This document shows, one piece after another, positions 1 through 5,908 of a stretch of DNA of 6,947 bases (the stretch's first letter is position 1; every line of letters begins with the position of its first letter). The stretch comes from Bacillota bacterium. Its GTDB lineage: Bacteria; Bacillota; Clostridia; Christensenellales; Aristaeellaceae. The position numbers were made by a program, and so were the translations under genes. The stretch lies in assembly GCA_023413135.1 (NCBI GenBank), contig JAEZQK010000057.1, positions 1 through 6,947 on the forward strand, read 5' to 3'. The notes under the pieces are model-generated. The model searched no databases. It had not been told where the DNA came from and worked only from the letters and a program-made list of their open reading frames with translations.

Positions 1-2
1 AG

Positions 3-77
3 GATGTGATGGCGGACCAGTTGTCATTCAAAGAGTACATAGACCCGTTTACGGGTAGCAAGAACCCCAAGGCATAG
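3..77 (+). CDS. tnpA: C-terminal end of IS200/IS605-family transposase TnpA (partial)
   Basis: Reading from position 3 gives 24 codons and then TAG. The protein tail contains ADQLSFKEYIDPFTG followed by SKNPKA. As I recall the family, IS200/IS605 Y1 (HUH single-strand) transposases of clostridia end with a very similar stretch (I-A-D-Q-L-S-x-K-E-Y-x-D-P-F-x-G), after the catalytic-tyrosine helix. The HUH motif and catalytic Tyr would lie upstream of the window and cannot be checked, so it is unknown whether the gene is intact. TnpA of this family excises and inserts single-stranded DNA at hairpin-flanked ends. It is the only plus-strand gene supported here. Confidence 0.72.
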   Translation, partial: DVMADQLSFKEYIDPFTGSKNPKA

Positions 78-81
78 AAAA

Positions 82-173
82 GGGCCGCTTTAGCGGCGGC
101 CCGAGAAAGAACTGCGGTTGCCAGACGATTCAACGCGCCTTTAGGCGCGGCTGGTCATTTCGCCTTGAAGGCG
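82..173 (+). repeat. Run of three short perfect hairpins after the transposase gene
   Basis: Three separate stem-loops follow the stop codon in quick succession. The first is GGGCCGC (82-88) with GCGGCCC (96-102). The second is CGCGCC (134-139) with GGCGCG (144-149) around TTTA. The third is CGCCTT (161-166) with AAGGCG (168-173) around one G. A fourth, listed separately, follows at 182-202. The first has no T-run on the plus strand, but read on the minus strand it runs into TTTTC and could stop transcription entering the element from the right. They probably belong to the right end of the insertion sequence and may fold as single-stranded transposition substrate; that role is inference. Confidence 0.6.
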
Positions 174-181
174 TGGTGCAT

Positions 182-210
182 ACCACCGGCTTCGCCGGTG
201 GTTTTGATTT
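182..210 (+). terminator. Hairpin with T-rich tail at the insertion sequence right end
   Basis: ACCACCGGC (182-190) and GCCGGTGGT (194-202) form a perfect 9-bp stem with a three-base loop, followed by TTTTGATTTT. This fits a Rho-independent terminator for the plus-strand transposase gene. In IS200-like elements the terminal hairpin can also be the site TnpA binds, so it may do both jobs. On the minus strand no T-run follows the stem. Confidence 0.6.
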
Positions 211-218
211 TGTAAAAC

Positions 219-261
219 AAAAGCATCCCTGCCGGAAACACTTCCTGCAGGGATGCTTTTT
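219..261 (-). terminator. Strong terminator of the ferredoxin gene, symmetrical enough to work both ways
   Basis: AAAAGCATCCCTGC (219-232) and GCAGGGATGCTTTT (247-260) form a perfect 14-bp stem with a 14-base loop. On the minus strand it begins about 10 bases after the ferredoxin stop codon and is followed by TTTTGTTTTAC. On the plus strand it is followed by TTTTTC. It should end ferredoxin transcription and could also block plus-strand read-through from the insertion sequence. Confidence 0.85.
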
Positions 262-270
262 CTCCAAGCA

Positions 271-459
271 CTATTCCACCGTGATCACGGAAACAGGACA
301 GCCTTCCTGTGCCTCGACGGCTGAATCTTCCGCCGATTTTGGGACCGTGTCCACATATACTTCGGCAAGCCCGTCATCCGCCATGCGAAACACCGCCGGG
401 CAAGTGGAAGCACATAATTCGCAGGAAATGCACCCTTCCCTATTGATGGAAGCCTTCAT
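271..459 (-). CDS. Small single-cluster [4Fe-4S] ferredoxin
   Basis: The product is a 62-residue acidic cytoplasmic electron carrier. Cysteines 10, 13 and 16 form C-x2-C-x2-C, followed by C20-Pro and a distant Cys-Pro near the C terminus (EGCPVSVI). This is the layout of single-cluster bacterial ferredoxins such as those of Thermotoga and Desulfovibrio. There, the first three cysteines and the C-terminal one hold the cluster, and the extra Cys in the first CP can form a disulfide. The second cluster motif of clostridial 2[4Fe-4S] ferredoxins is absent. The start at 459 was chosen because GGGAGGGG lies six bases upstream; an upstream in-frame ATG at 516 would overlap a candidate -10 box and has no such site. 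No partner enzyme lies next to it, so the redox partner is unknown. A strong terminator follows. Confidence 0.9.
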   Translation of the reverse strand: MKASINREGCISCELCASTCPAVFRMADDGLAEVYVDTVPKSAEDSAVEAQEGCPVSVITVE

Positions 460-480
460 GTTTAACCCCTCCCTTTCCGC

Positions 481-486
481 ATTATA
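481..486 (-). promoter_or_regulatory. Candidate -10 box of the ferredoxin promoter
   Basis: A perfect TATAAT reads on the minus strand, 22 bases upstream of the ferredoxin start codon. The transcript would begin around 474, leaving a leader of only about 15 bases that holds little besides the ribosome binding site (466-473). The hexamer at -35 spacing (TGCTAG, 504-509) matches TTGACA poorly, so the promoter may need an activator or may be weak. Confidence 0.45.
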
Positions 487-543
487 CCCTGGATGAGCGC
501 TTTCTAGCACCCACATTCATGGAACAATATTTTTCCATTTTTG

Positions 544-563
544 TCTGTTGTATTTACAACAGA
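544..563. promoter_or_regulatory. Perfect 9-2-9 palindrome, possible operator
   Basis: TCTGTTGTA, two T bases, then TACAACAGA form a perfect inverted repeat with a two-base spacer. It lies between the end of the CBO0543-family gene and the ferredoxin promoter, centred about 80 bases upstream of the predicted ferredoxin transcription start. No T-run follows on either strand, so it is not an ordinary terminator. The near-absent loop is more like a site for a dimeric regulator than an RNA hairpin. Its distance would suit an activator or a distal site. The regulator is unknown. Confidence 0.4.
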
Positions 564-625
564 TCATACGTATCGCCATCATCTTCGCAGGAGGATTCCC
601 CCTTTGATGCGATAAGATGAAGCCA

Positions 626-1195
626 TTACCCTTTGCGGGATGGGGTATCCAAAGGCAAAAAGCGCCTTGTATACAGCCAATATCCCATCATGTAAATGAC
701 AAAGTAGATGGGCAGGGAATAATGGTGCTCCCAGCCGGAAGGCTCGTAGAACCCTCCCAAGATAAACAACGGCTCCACCACATACGCCGCGAACGCACCG
801 AAAAACGCACCTTTCAGCCAAGGATTGATTTTCGGGAAGAATTGGTAAAACAGCATGGAAACAACGGGCATGACCGTCCAGTCCCAGGGCAGGTATTCGG
901 GAAAGTACGGCAGCAGCCAGGTGTTATAGTTCCATCCCCCCTGCGAAACGCCGATCATGCATAGGACCGTCGCTATAAATGCCGTAAACATGCCTGCGTA
1001 AAGCAGCCGGTGCGTTTGTTTTCTATCCCGCACAATCAGCCACAATACCCACGGCAGCACCGCCAGCCCCAGATCGATCCACCAGTGCCATGTGAACACC
1101 ATATGTTCTGCCCATATGCGCTCGATTTCGTCATGGATGGTGCCGTATTGTTCGGTTACGCGTTCTACCGCCTCAAGCAGTTCCTCTTCAAACAT
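626..1195 (-). CDS. CBO0543-family polytopic membrane protein, function unknown
   Basis: The product is 189 residues. An amphipathic, acidic N-terminal stretch (1-32) is followed by about five hydrophobic segments near residues 40-55, 65-83, 107-120, 127-147 and 160-176. Residues 86-105 carry a dense aromatic motif (G-G-W-N-Y-N-T-W, P-x-F-P-E, P-W-D). Glu141-Pro142 lies in the fourth segment and a W-E-H-H-Y motif before the last. I recognise this layout as the CBO0543 family, named after a Clostridium botulinum protein and found in spore-forming Bacillota; no biochemical role is known to me. The start at 1195 has GGAGG (1203-1207) seven bases upstream. A longer in-frame start at 1258 has no good site and would add 21 residues that do not look membrane-related. 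It lies between the aldolase terminator and the ferredoxin gene. I see no clear promoter or terminator of its own. Confidence 0.78.
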   Translation of the reverse strand: MFEEELLEAVERVTEQYGTIHDEIERIWAEHMVFTWHWWIDLGLAVLPWVLWLIVRDRKQTHRLLYAGMFTAFIATVLCMIGVSQGGWNYNTWLLPYFPEYLPWDWTVMPVVSMLFYQFFPKINPWLKGAFFGAFAAYVVEPLFILGGFYEPSGWEHHYSLPIYFVIYMMGYWLYTRRFLPLDTPSRKG

Positions 1196-1360
1196 CAGCT
1201 TGCCTCCATTTTCACCCTCGGGGGCCAGATTGCAGGCCTTTTGGATTCCAGATGGCATTTTCGCATAAGCATCACGCGGCCCGGTTTGAATGCCATCATA
1301 TGGATAACAGCTTTCAGTATTCCCATGGAATGCGGTTCGTATAACGTTTCTGTCCTTTGC

Positions 1361-1397
1361 AAAATACCGGCGCCGCTATAAAACGCGGTGCCGGCAT
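1361..1397 (-). terminator. Terminator of the aldolase gene
   Basis: On the minus strand, CCGGCACCGC (1385-1394) and GCGGCGCCGG (1367-1376) pair over 10 bp with one G-U pair and an 8-base loop, then run into TATTTTGC. It begins about 30 bases after the aldolase stop codon. The T-run is short, so efficiency may be moderate. Confidence 0.65.
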
Positions 1398-1425
1398 ACT
1401 GTCCCTTTTATGCATTTTTCCGTAA

Positions 1426-2103
1426 TTACAGATCTGCAGGGGTTTTTAAGCCGAAGGTTTTTTTCCAGTCCTTCCCGAAAGCGTCTACTGCCTTTGCAAT
1501 GGCGGGCATCGCAAATATATCATACAGAAGCTGCGGCTGCAGCGTTACCGCATGGGCGCCCATCATAAAGGCGTGGTTTACCTGCGACATATTCTTGAAG
1601 CTGGCGGCCAGAATTTGCATGCTGTACCCGTATTTTGAAATCATGTTCGCAATTTCTTCAATTACCTGGTCTGCGTCTATGTCCATGGTCATCATGCGGT
1701 TATAATACGGCGCTACATAGTCTGCGCCTGCTTCCATAGCCAGCAAAGCCTGTGCCTTTTGATAAATGGCGGTTGCCGTAACGTTAACGTTTTCTTTTTT
1801 CAAGGCCATGATCGCCTTCAGGCCTTGCATCGTCACAGGGATTTTGATGTAAACGCTGCGGTCTATTTTCTCAAGGATAGCGTGGGCATCGTTCATGATT
1901 GCATCATAATCTTCCCCGATTACCTGAATATGCAGGGATTTTTCCTGTCCAATAACGCCGCGAAGCGTTTGAAAGTGGCCGTAGAAGTCGGTAACGCCGC
2001 ATTGCCTGACAATGCTTGGGTTGCTGGTGACACCCGTAATCGGAAAGAATTCGTTGCATTTTTTCACATCAGCAAGATCAACCGTATCCAATATGTATTT
2101 CAT
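1426..2103 (-). CDS. fsa: Fructose-6-phosphate aldolase / TalC-type transaldolase family enzyme
   Basis: The product is 225 residues, close to the roughly 220 of E. coli FsaA and TalC-type enzymes. It is a cytoplasmic class I (Schiff-base) TIM-barrel aldolase. Family landmarks run in order: LDT (5-7), G-V-T-S-N-P-S (24-30), the Schiff-base lysine K87 in IKIPVT, T111, A-P-Y-Y-N-R (131-136) and A-A-S-F-K (166-170). Gln60 and Tyr133 match E. coli FsaA Gln59 and Tyr131, whereas transaldolases have Glu and Phe there. This favours reversible dihydroxyacetone or fructose-6-phosphate aldol chemistry over transaldolase, though the natural substrate is not proven. The start at 2103 follows AAGGAGG (2109-2115) by five bases; the ORF extends upstream to 2175, but that extension overlaps the candidate -10 box. 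It is probably monocistronic, with its own promoter and terminator. No sugar-pathway neighbour is visible. Confidence 0.88.
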   Translation of the reverse strand: MKYILDTVDLADVKKCNEFFPITGVTSNPSIVRQCGVTDFYGHFQTLRGVIGQEKSLHIQVIGEDYDAIMNDAHAILEKIDRSVYIKIPVTMQGLKAIMALKKENVNVTATAIYQKAQALLAMEAGADYVAPYYNRMMTMDIDADQVIEEIANMISKYGYSMQILAASFKNMSQVNHAFMMGAHAVTLQPQLLYDIFAMPAIAKAVDAFGKDWKKTFGLKTPADL

Positions 2104-2165
2104 AACTGCCTCCTTGTTCCGTTCATGCCGTGATAAGTTAAGCTTTCGGATGAACGTACTGGTGC

Positions 2166-2195
2166 AGTATATCACACTTCTTGTTAAAAAGGTAA
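2166..2195 (-). promoter_or_regulatory. Candidate promoter of the aldolase gene
   Basis: On the minus strand TATACT (2166-2171) is a good -10 box. TTACCT (2190-2195) is a weak -35 box 18 bases upstream. The start codon lies about 62 bases downstream of the -10. The site lies in the 128-base gap after the adaptor gene, where I see no clear terminator, so read-through from the ABC operon is also possible. Confidence 0.45.
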
Positions 2196-2231
2196 CTATC
2201 TTGCCATGCGAACATAATGAAAATTCTATTG

Positions 2232-3344
2232 CTACTGCTTCAAATACCCGGTGACGTGCATGCCCAGCATGAGGCCCTCGGTGTTATCGACCGACACGCG
2301 CACGTTATATTTTGTGGTATCCAGCTGCGTATTGCCGATGGGGCAAATCTCCACAACTTTGCCCTCCCGCCCGGCGTCCGGATAGGCGTCGACCGTAAGC
2401 CGCACACTCTGCCCGACATGCACCATAGCGATATCCAGCTCATCGATTTCCAGCGTCGCTTCCAGCGTGCCCTCTGGGATCAGCGTCATCAGCGCCTGGC
2501 CTTGCATCACGGTCTGTCCGGGGCCAACCAGTATATTTTCGATCAGCGCCGCCTGCGGGAAGATGGCCTGCGGGCTTCCCGCCTGGCTTTGGTACCTGGC
2601 GGCGGAACTGTCCATCAGGAACAGCGGCTGGCCGCGCTCCACCGTATCGCCCTCCTTTACAAGGATGGAAGCCACAATGCCATTCCCCATCACCGCCAGT
2701 GCCTGCGGGCGGGCCACCTTGCCCTTGCCGGCAAGTTCGCTGCTCTTATAGGTTGTACCGGTGCCAAGGTAGAGGCTCACATCGTCTTCCAGCTCAAAAT
2801 CGCCCTGCTCCATTTCCAGCACAAAGCTCTTCCCGTCCACGGAAATGACCGTGCCTTCCCCCACCTTCTCGTCGTCGCCGCTGCCCTTTCGCACGCGAAG
2901 CACGTCCCCGATGCGGATGTCGCGGTTTTTGGGCTTGTTGTACGCGGAGGCGGTGGAAGCGCGCACATGCCATATCCCCTGCCGCTCCACATAGCACAGC
3001 GCCCCATACTGCCCCTGTACCGTGTCCGCCTGGTCGCCCACCCGGGCGTTCAGCCCGGTGATGATGCCACTGTTCGCGGCGCAAATCTGCATAGGAAGGA
3101 TCGTGAGCGCAACCGCCCCGGCCTCCGCCCGGTCACCGGCCTTCCAGGAGAAGTCTTGCAATTGGCCGCCCATGGGCGCCAGCAGGCTGATCCTCTCGGG
3201 GGCGGTAATCCTCCCTTTCCCCGATATGGCCTCCGCCGCCTCCTCCGCCATCGCGGCGGAGAATAAGCATAACAGCATGGTCAAAGCAAGCAGTGAAGCG
3301 ATACATGTACGGACCCTTTTATGTGTGTGGATAGTTTGATTCAT
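2232..3344 (-). CDS. Secreted HlyD/MacA-like adaptor subunit of an ABC exporter
   Basis: The product is 370 residues. A signal peptide is clear: basic residues at 9-12, hydrophobic core 14-29, likely cut after A-M-A at 33. The mature part has four lipoyl-half-like motifs, near 56-82, 89-119, 217-244 and 262-288, each with a Gly-rich turn and most with a V-x-x-G-(D/Q)-x-(V/A) pattern. A beta-barrel domain follows (from about 294; E-I-D-E-L-D-I, then V-G-Q-S-V-R-L-T-V-D). Gram-negative MacA/AcrA proteins carry a long coiled-coil hairpin between two lipoyl halves to reach TolC; none is visible here. It probably sits outside the membrane on the permease, like Bacillus subtilis YknX. The start at 3344 follows GGAGG (3354-3358) by nine bases; 3377 is an alternative with a weaker site. 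No lipobox is seen. A 227-base gap containing a repeat separates it from the permease gene. Confidence 0.85.
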   Translation of the reverse strand: MNQTIHTHKRVRTCIASLLALTMLLCLFSAAMAEEAAEAISGKGRITAPERISLLAPMGGQLQDFSWKAGDRAEAGAVALTILPMQICAANSGIITGLNARVGDQADTVQGQYGALCYVERQGIWHVRASTASAYNKPKNRDIRIGDVLRVRKGSGDDEKVGEGTVISVDGKSFVLEMEQGDFELEDDVSLYLGTGTTYKSSELAGKGKVARPQALAVMGNGIVASILVKEGDTVERGQPLFLMDSSAARYQSQAGSPQAIFPQAALIENILVGPGQTVMQGQALMTLIPEGTLEATLEIDELDIAMVHVGQSVRLTVDAYPDAGREGKVVEICPIGNTQLDTTKYNVRVSVDNTEGLMLGMHVTGYLKQ

Positions 3345-3426
3345 ATTGACCGTCCTCCTTTTACCTAAGAAAAGCATCTTACCTCTATCAAAACCTGTCC
3401 ATAGAAAGAAAACGAGTTCCGCACAC

Positions 3427-3506
3427 TGTCATCCTGAGGAACGAAGTGACGAAGGATCTTGGCAGAGCATGATAGACCAAGATCCTTCACGCAATAAGGG
3501 ATGACA
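3427..3506. repeat. 80-bp palindromic intergenic repeat (REP/MITE-like) between permease and adaptor genes
   Basis: The unit begins TGTCATCC (3427-3434) and ends GGATGACA (3499-3506). It contains a perfect 12-bp inner stem, GAAGGATCTTGG (3451-3462) with CCAAGATCCTTC (3477-3488), and a 14-base loop. Left-arm sequence of this type (GTCATCCTGAG...GAAGGATCT) is one I recall as a dispersed intergenic repeat in many bacteria, including Clostridia. It has no coding capacity. It lies inside the presumed ABC operon, 65 bases after the permease stop codon and 82 bases before the adaptor start. As RNA it would fold into a long stem and might stabilise the upstream transcript or reduce read-through. No T-run makes it a standard terminator. 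The rest of the 3345-3571 gap shows only the adaptor ribosome binding site. Confidence 0.7.
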
Positions 3507-3571
3507 GATGGCTTGAATGAATTCTCCCTCAAAGTCTGTGCTGATCAATGCAATAAAGCTTTGGATTAGCA

Positions 3572-5908
3572 TCAATCCACGCTTTTCAGCGCCTCTACCA
3601 TATTGACCGCCTTAAATCTGCTGCCAAGGATCAGGTTCACAATCAACGAAAAACCAACGGTGATCAGCGCGATGATGGCCATGCTGGAGTGTTCAATGTG
3701 CTGCACAAACTGAATGGAGCTGGGCAGGGCATATTCCATCACCAGGCGGTGGAGATAGATGCCCGCCACGAACCCAACCGGAAGCCCAAGGCAGGTAACG
3801 ATGATGTTTTCACGCAGCACCAGCTTTTTCATCTCCCCCGGCAAAAAGCCCAGCACCTTCAGTGTCGCCAGCTCCCTGATCCGCTCCGAATAATTTAATT
3901 GGCCCAGGTTATAGTACACCACCAGCGCCAGGCCGCCGGAGAAGGCAATAAGCAGCAGCACCACCAGGTTGAGGGTCATCAACAGCGTATTGCTGTCCCC
4001 GTATTCCTGGGCAAGCGTCTGTACTTTGTTCACGCCGTCCATATCCTTGATCCGCGCAAGGTCCGGCGGACCGCCCTCAAGCAATACGGCGGTGGGCACA
4101 AAGGGCTGCAAATCAAGCTTCCGCCATGCTTCCCGGGAAAAATACAATCCCTGGCCCATCTCAAGGCTTACGATCTGCGTTACCGTGGCAGTGACATCCC
4201 TTTTACCGTTCATGTGCAGGCGCAGCGTATCCCCCACTTGTAATCCATTATCATCGGCCATTTTCCGGGTCAATGTCACACCGCTGGACGGCAGCTCAAC
4301 CATTCCTCCGCTATTATCCTGAAAACGGATCATCCGCTGCCCGTTCTCAAGAACAAAAACCGGTTTCTCCTTCCAGTCGCCGCCCAAATACACTTGAAGC
4401 GCGGTGATCATCTCCTCCTCAGCGCTCCCGGCGCCCGCGCGATTTTGGATGCCGGCGGCATACCCCTCTGGGGCGTCCCGCGTAAGCGTCACCCGCGCGT
4501 CGTAGTCAAGGGCATTGGCGTAATAATTCCACTTGGCGTATTCCACCGTATCCCGAAGGCCGAAGCCGATCAGCATCAATGCGGTGCACCCGATGGTGCC
4601 AATAAGGCCCATAGCGAGCCTTACGCGGCTGCGCAGCATGTTGCGGGCGATCATCTTGCCGCTGAAGGTCATACGGTTCCACAGGAGGGGGATGCGCTCC
4701 GGGAAGACCCGCTTGGCCTTTGCCGGCGGCTTTGGGCGCAACAGGTCCGCCGGCTGCTGGTTCAGCGCGTTCCTGGCGCTTAAAACGCCCGCGCCGCCGG
4801 TGATGAGCATCAATGAAAGCGTAATGAAAACCATGGTCCCGCCGGACAGGAAGGGCGTCGCACCCGGCATGATGTATACGGTTTGCAAAAACCACAAAAG
4901 CAGCGGCGAAAAGCCGTACAGCGCCACCGCAAACCCGCCCAGCGCGCCTAGGGTCGCGATAAGCACGCCATATTCGGCGTAATGCATCAGTATGGTCCGG
5001 CGTCCGTAGCCAAGGGCGAAGAGGGAACCGATTTGCATCCGCTGGTTTTCCACCAGCCGGCCCATGGTCGTCCAGGTGATCAGCGCCGCAACAAGAAAGA
5101 ATAGAATGGGCACGATCAGGCCGATCATCCGCAATTGGTCGATCTGCTCCATGGAATCCTTTACCGCCGCTTTGTCCGCCCGCAGGCTGACGGTGGTTTG
5201 ATCCTTATCCACCACATCTTGAACCGCGCGCCTGACTTTAGCTGCGTCCGCGCCGGGCTTTAATGTCAGGGAAATTTCCGAATACGGCAAAAACCCCAGC
5301 GTTCCCGGCGACACGCAGGCGTATCCGTAAGATCCGGCAGCCGTAACGGCCTCGCCGTCCTTGTTGAATATCACAAACTCCGGCATTACCCCAATGCCGC
5401 AGATTGTCAAATCCAGTTTTTGCCCCTCGGCCGTAACGGTGAATACATCGCCCACGGTCAAACCGCATGCATCGGCAAACCGCTTTTGCAAGATACATTG
5501 GTTCTTTTTGCCGGGGGTGAAGCCCGCACCCTCGTAGATTACAGGCTTGTTGACGGCCGGATCGCCTTCGCTCATCAGCAGCCTGACCGTGGGCTCACCC
5601 GGCAGGCCCTCCGCCTCCCCATCCGCCACCGCGCGCTTCTGCACGGACGCAGCGCCATCGATCCTTCCGATCTTCCTCGCGTCGTTATCGCTTATCAGCC
5701 CGCGCACCCAGATATCGGCCAGGTTTCCCTGCTCGAACTGATTCCGGATATTTTGATCCATTCCCCGCCAGGTGGCGTCAAACCCCACAAACAGCGCGGT
5801 GGAAAGAAGGCAGATGATCAGGATCGCAACAAAGGATTTCCACCCGTCCTTTACATCCCGGTACATCTTGGCCCGAAGCGGCCCGGCCGGCCGGCCCGGT
5901 TTCACCAT
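3572..5908 (-). CDS. ABC exporter permease with two MacB/FtsX-type halves
   Basis: The product is 778 residues with about eight membrane segments: near 25-44, 260-280, 308-330, 357-376, 429-449, 642-664, 699-718 and 743-762. Each half repeats one plan: one helix, a large extracytoplasmic domain (about 45-259 and 450-641), then three helices. The FtsX-type coupling motif follows the second helix of each half (Q-R-M-Q-I-G-S-L-F-A-L-G at 289-300; R-E-L-A-T-L-K-V-L-G at 678-687). MacB-type permeases have one such unit and work as dimers, so this chain probably supplies a whole transmembrane dimer. The extracytoplasmic domains would meet the adaptor. The ATG at 5908 overlaps the ATPase stop codon by seven bases and has GGAGGAG upstream within the ATPase gene, so translation is probably coupled. 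The substrate cannot be read from the sequence; peptides, lipids or lipoproteins are usual for the superfamily. Confidence 0.9.
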   Translation of the reverse strand: MVKPGRPAGPLRAKMYRDVKDGWKSFVAILIICLLSTALFVGFDATWRGMDQNIRNQFEQGNLADIWVRGLISDNDARKIGRIDGAASVQKRAVADGEAEGLPGEPTVRLLMSEGDPAVNKPVIYEGAGFTPGKKNQCILQKRFADACGLTVGDVFTVTAEGQKLDLTICGIGVMPEFVIFNKDGEAVTAAGSYGYACVSPGTLGFLPYSEISLTLKPGADAAKVRRAVQDVVDKDQTTVSLRADKAAVKDSMEQIDQLRMIGLIVPILFFLVAALITWTTMGRLVENQRMQIGSLFALGYGRRTILMHYAEYGVLIATLGALGGFAVALYGFSPLLLWFLQTVYIMPGATPFLSGGTMVFITLSLMLITGGAGVLSARNALNQQPADLLRPKPPAKAKRVFPERIPLLWNRMTFSGKMIARNMLRSRVRLAMGLIGTIGCTALMLIGFGLRDTVEYAKWNYYANALDYDARVTLTRDAPEGYAAGIQNRAGAGSAEEEMITALQVYLGGDWKEKPVFVLENGQRMIRFQDNSGGMVELPSSGVTLTRKMADDNGLQVGDTLRLHMNGKRDVTATVTQIVSLEMGQGLYFSREAWRKLDLQPFVPTAVLLEGGPPDLARIKDMDGVNKVQTLAQEYGDSNTLLMTLNLVVLLLIAFSGGLALVVYYNLGQLNYSERIRELATLKVLGFLPGEMKKLVLRENIIVTCLGLPVGFVAGIYLHRLVMEYALPSSIQFVQHIEHSSMAIIALITVGFSLIVNLILGSRFKAVNMVEALKSVD

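Larger units (their letters stand above)
1..210 (+). mobile_element. Right-hand end of an IS200/IS605-family insertion sequence (truncated by the window edge)
   Basis: The window opens inside the 3' end of a Y1-type transposase gene. About 130 bases of closely spaced short hairpins follow the stop codon, the last of them (182-202) running into TTTTGATTTT. IS200/IS605 elements have no terminal inverted repeats. They end in subterminal hairpins that TnpA recognises as single-stranded DNA, so this layout suits a right end. The exact boundary is not visible. I place it just after the last hairpin, somewhere between about 203 and 218, because the ferredoxin terminator begins at 219. The transposase reading is fairly strong; the boundary is inference. 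Confidence 0.7.

Noticed and set aside
82..202. Considering the hairpin run as a CRISPR array or a guide-type RNA
   Set aside because: The stems differ from each other in sequence and spacing, so they are not direct repeats. The adjacent coding tail matches TnpA rather than TnpB.
544..563. Assigning the palindrome to a CopY/BlaI-type box
   Set aside because: Those boxes centre on TACA-NN-TGTA, whereas this one centres on TGTA-NN-TACA, the opposite order. No regulator gene is nearby.
1426..2103. Reading the aldolase as a transaldolase (tal)
   Set aside because: Gln60 and Tyr133 match FsaA rather than the Glu and Phe of transaldolases. The alternative is kept in the entry as a family-level possibility.
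2217..3266. A 349-codon plus-strand open frame opposite the adaptor gene
   Set aside because: It lies wholly antisense to a gene with a signal peptide, family motifs and a strong ribosome binding site. Its translation is rich in His, Arg and Pro with no recognisable domain, typical of a shadow frame in GC-rich DNA.
2232..3344. Calling the adaptor a lipoprotein because of a Cys in the signal peptide
   Set aside because: The residues before Cys26 are M-L-L, without the small residue at -1 that a lipobox needs, while A-M-A at 31-33 is a good signal peptidase I site.
3427..3506. Reading the palindromic repeat as a Rho-independent terminator ending the ABC transcript
   Set aside because: Neither strand has a T-run after the stem, and matching outer ends mark it as a repeat unit.
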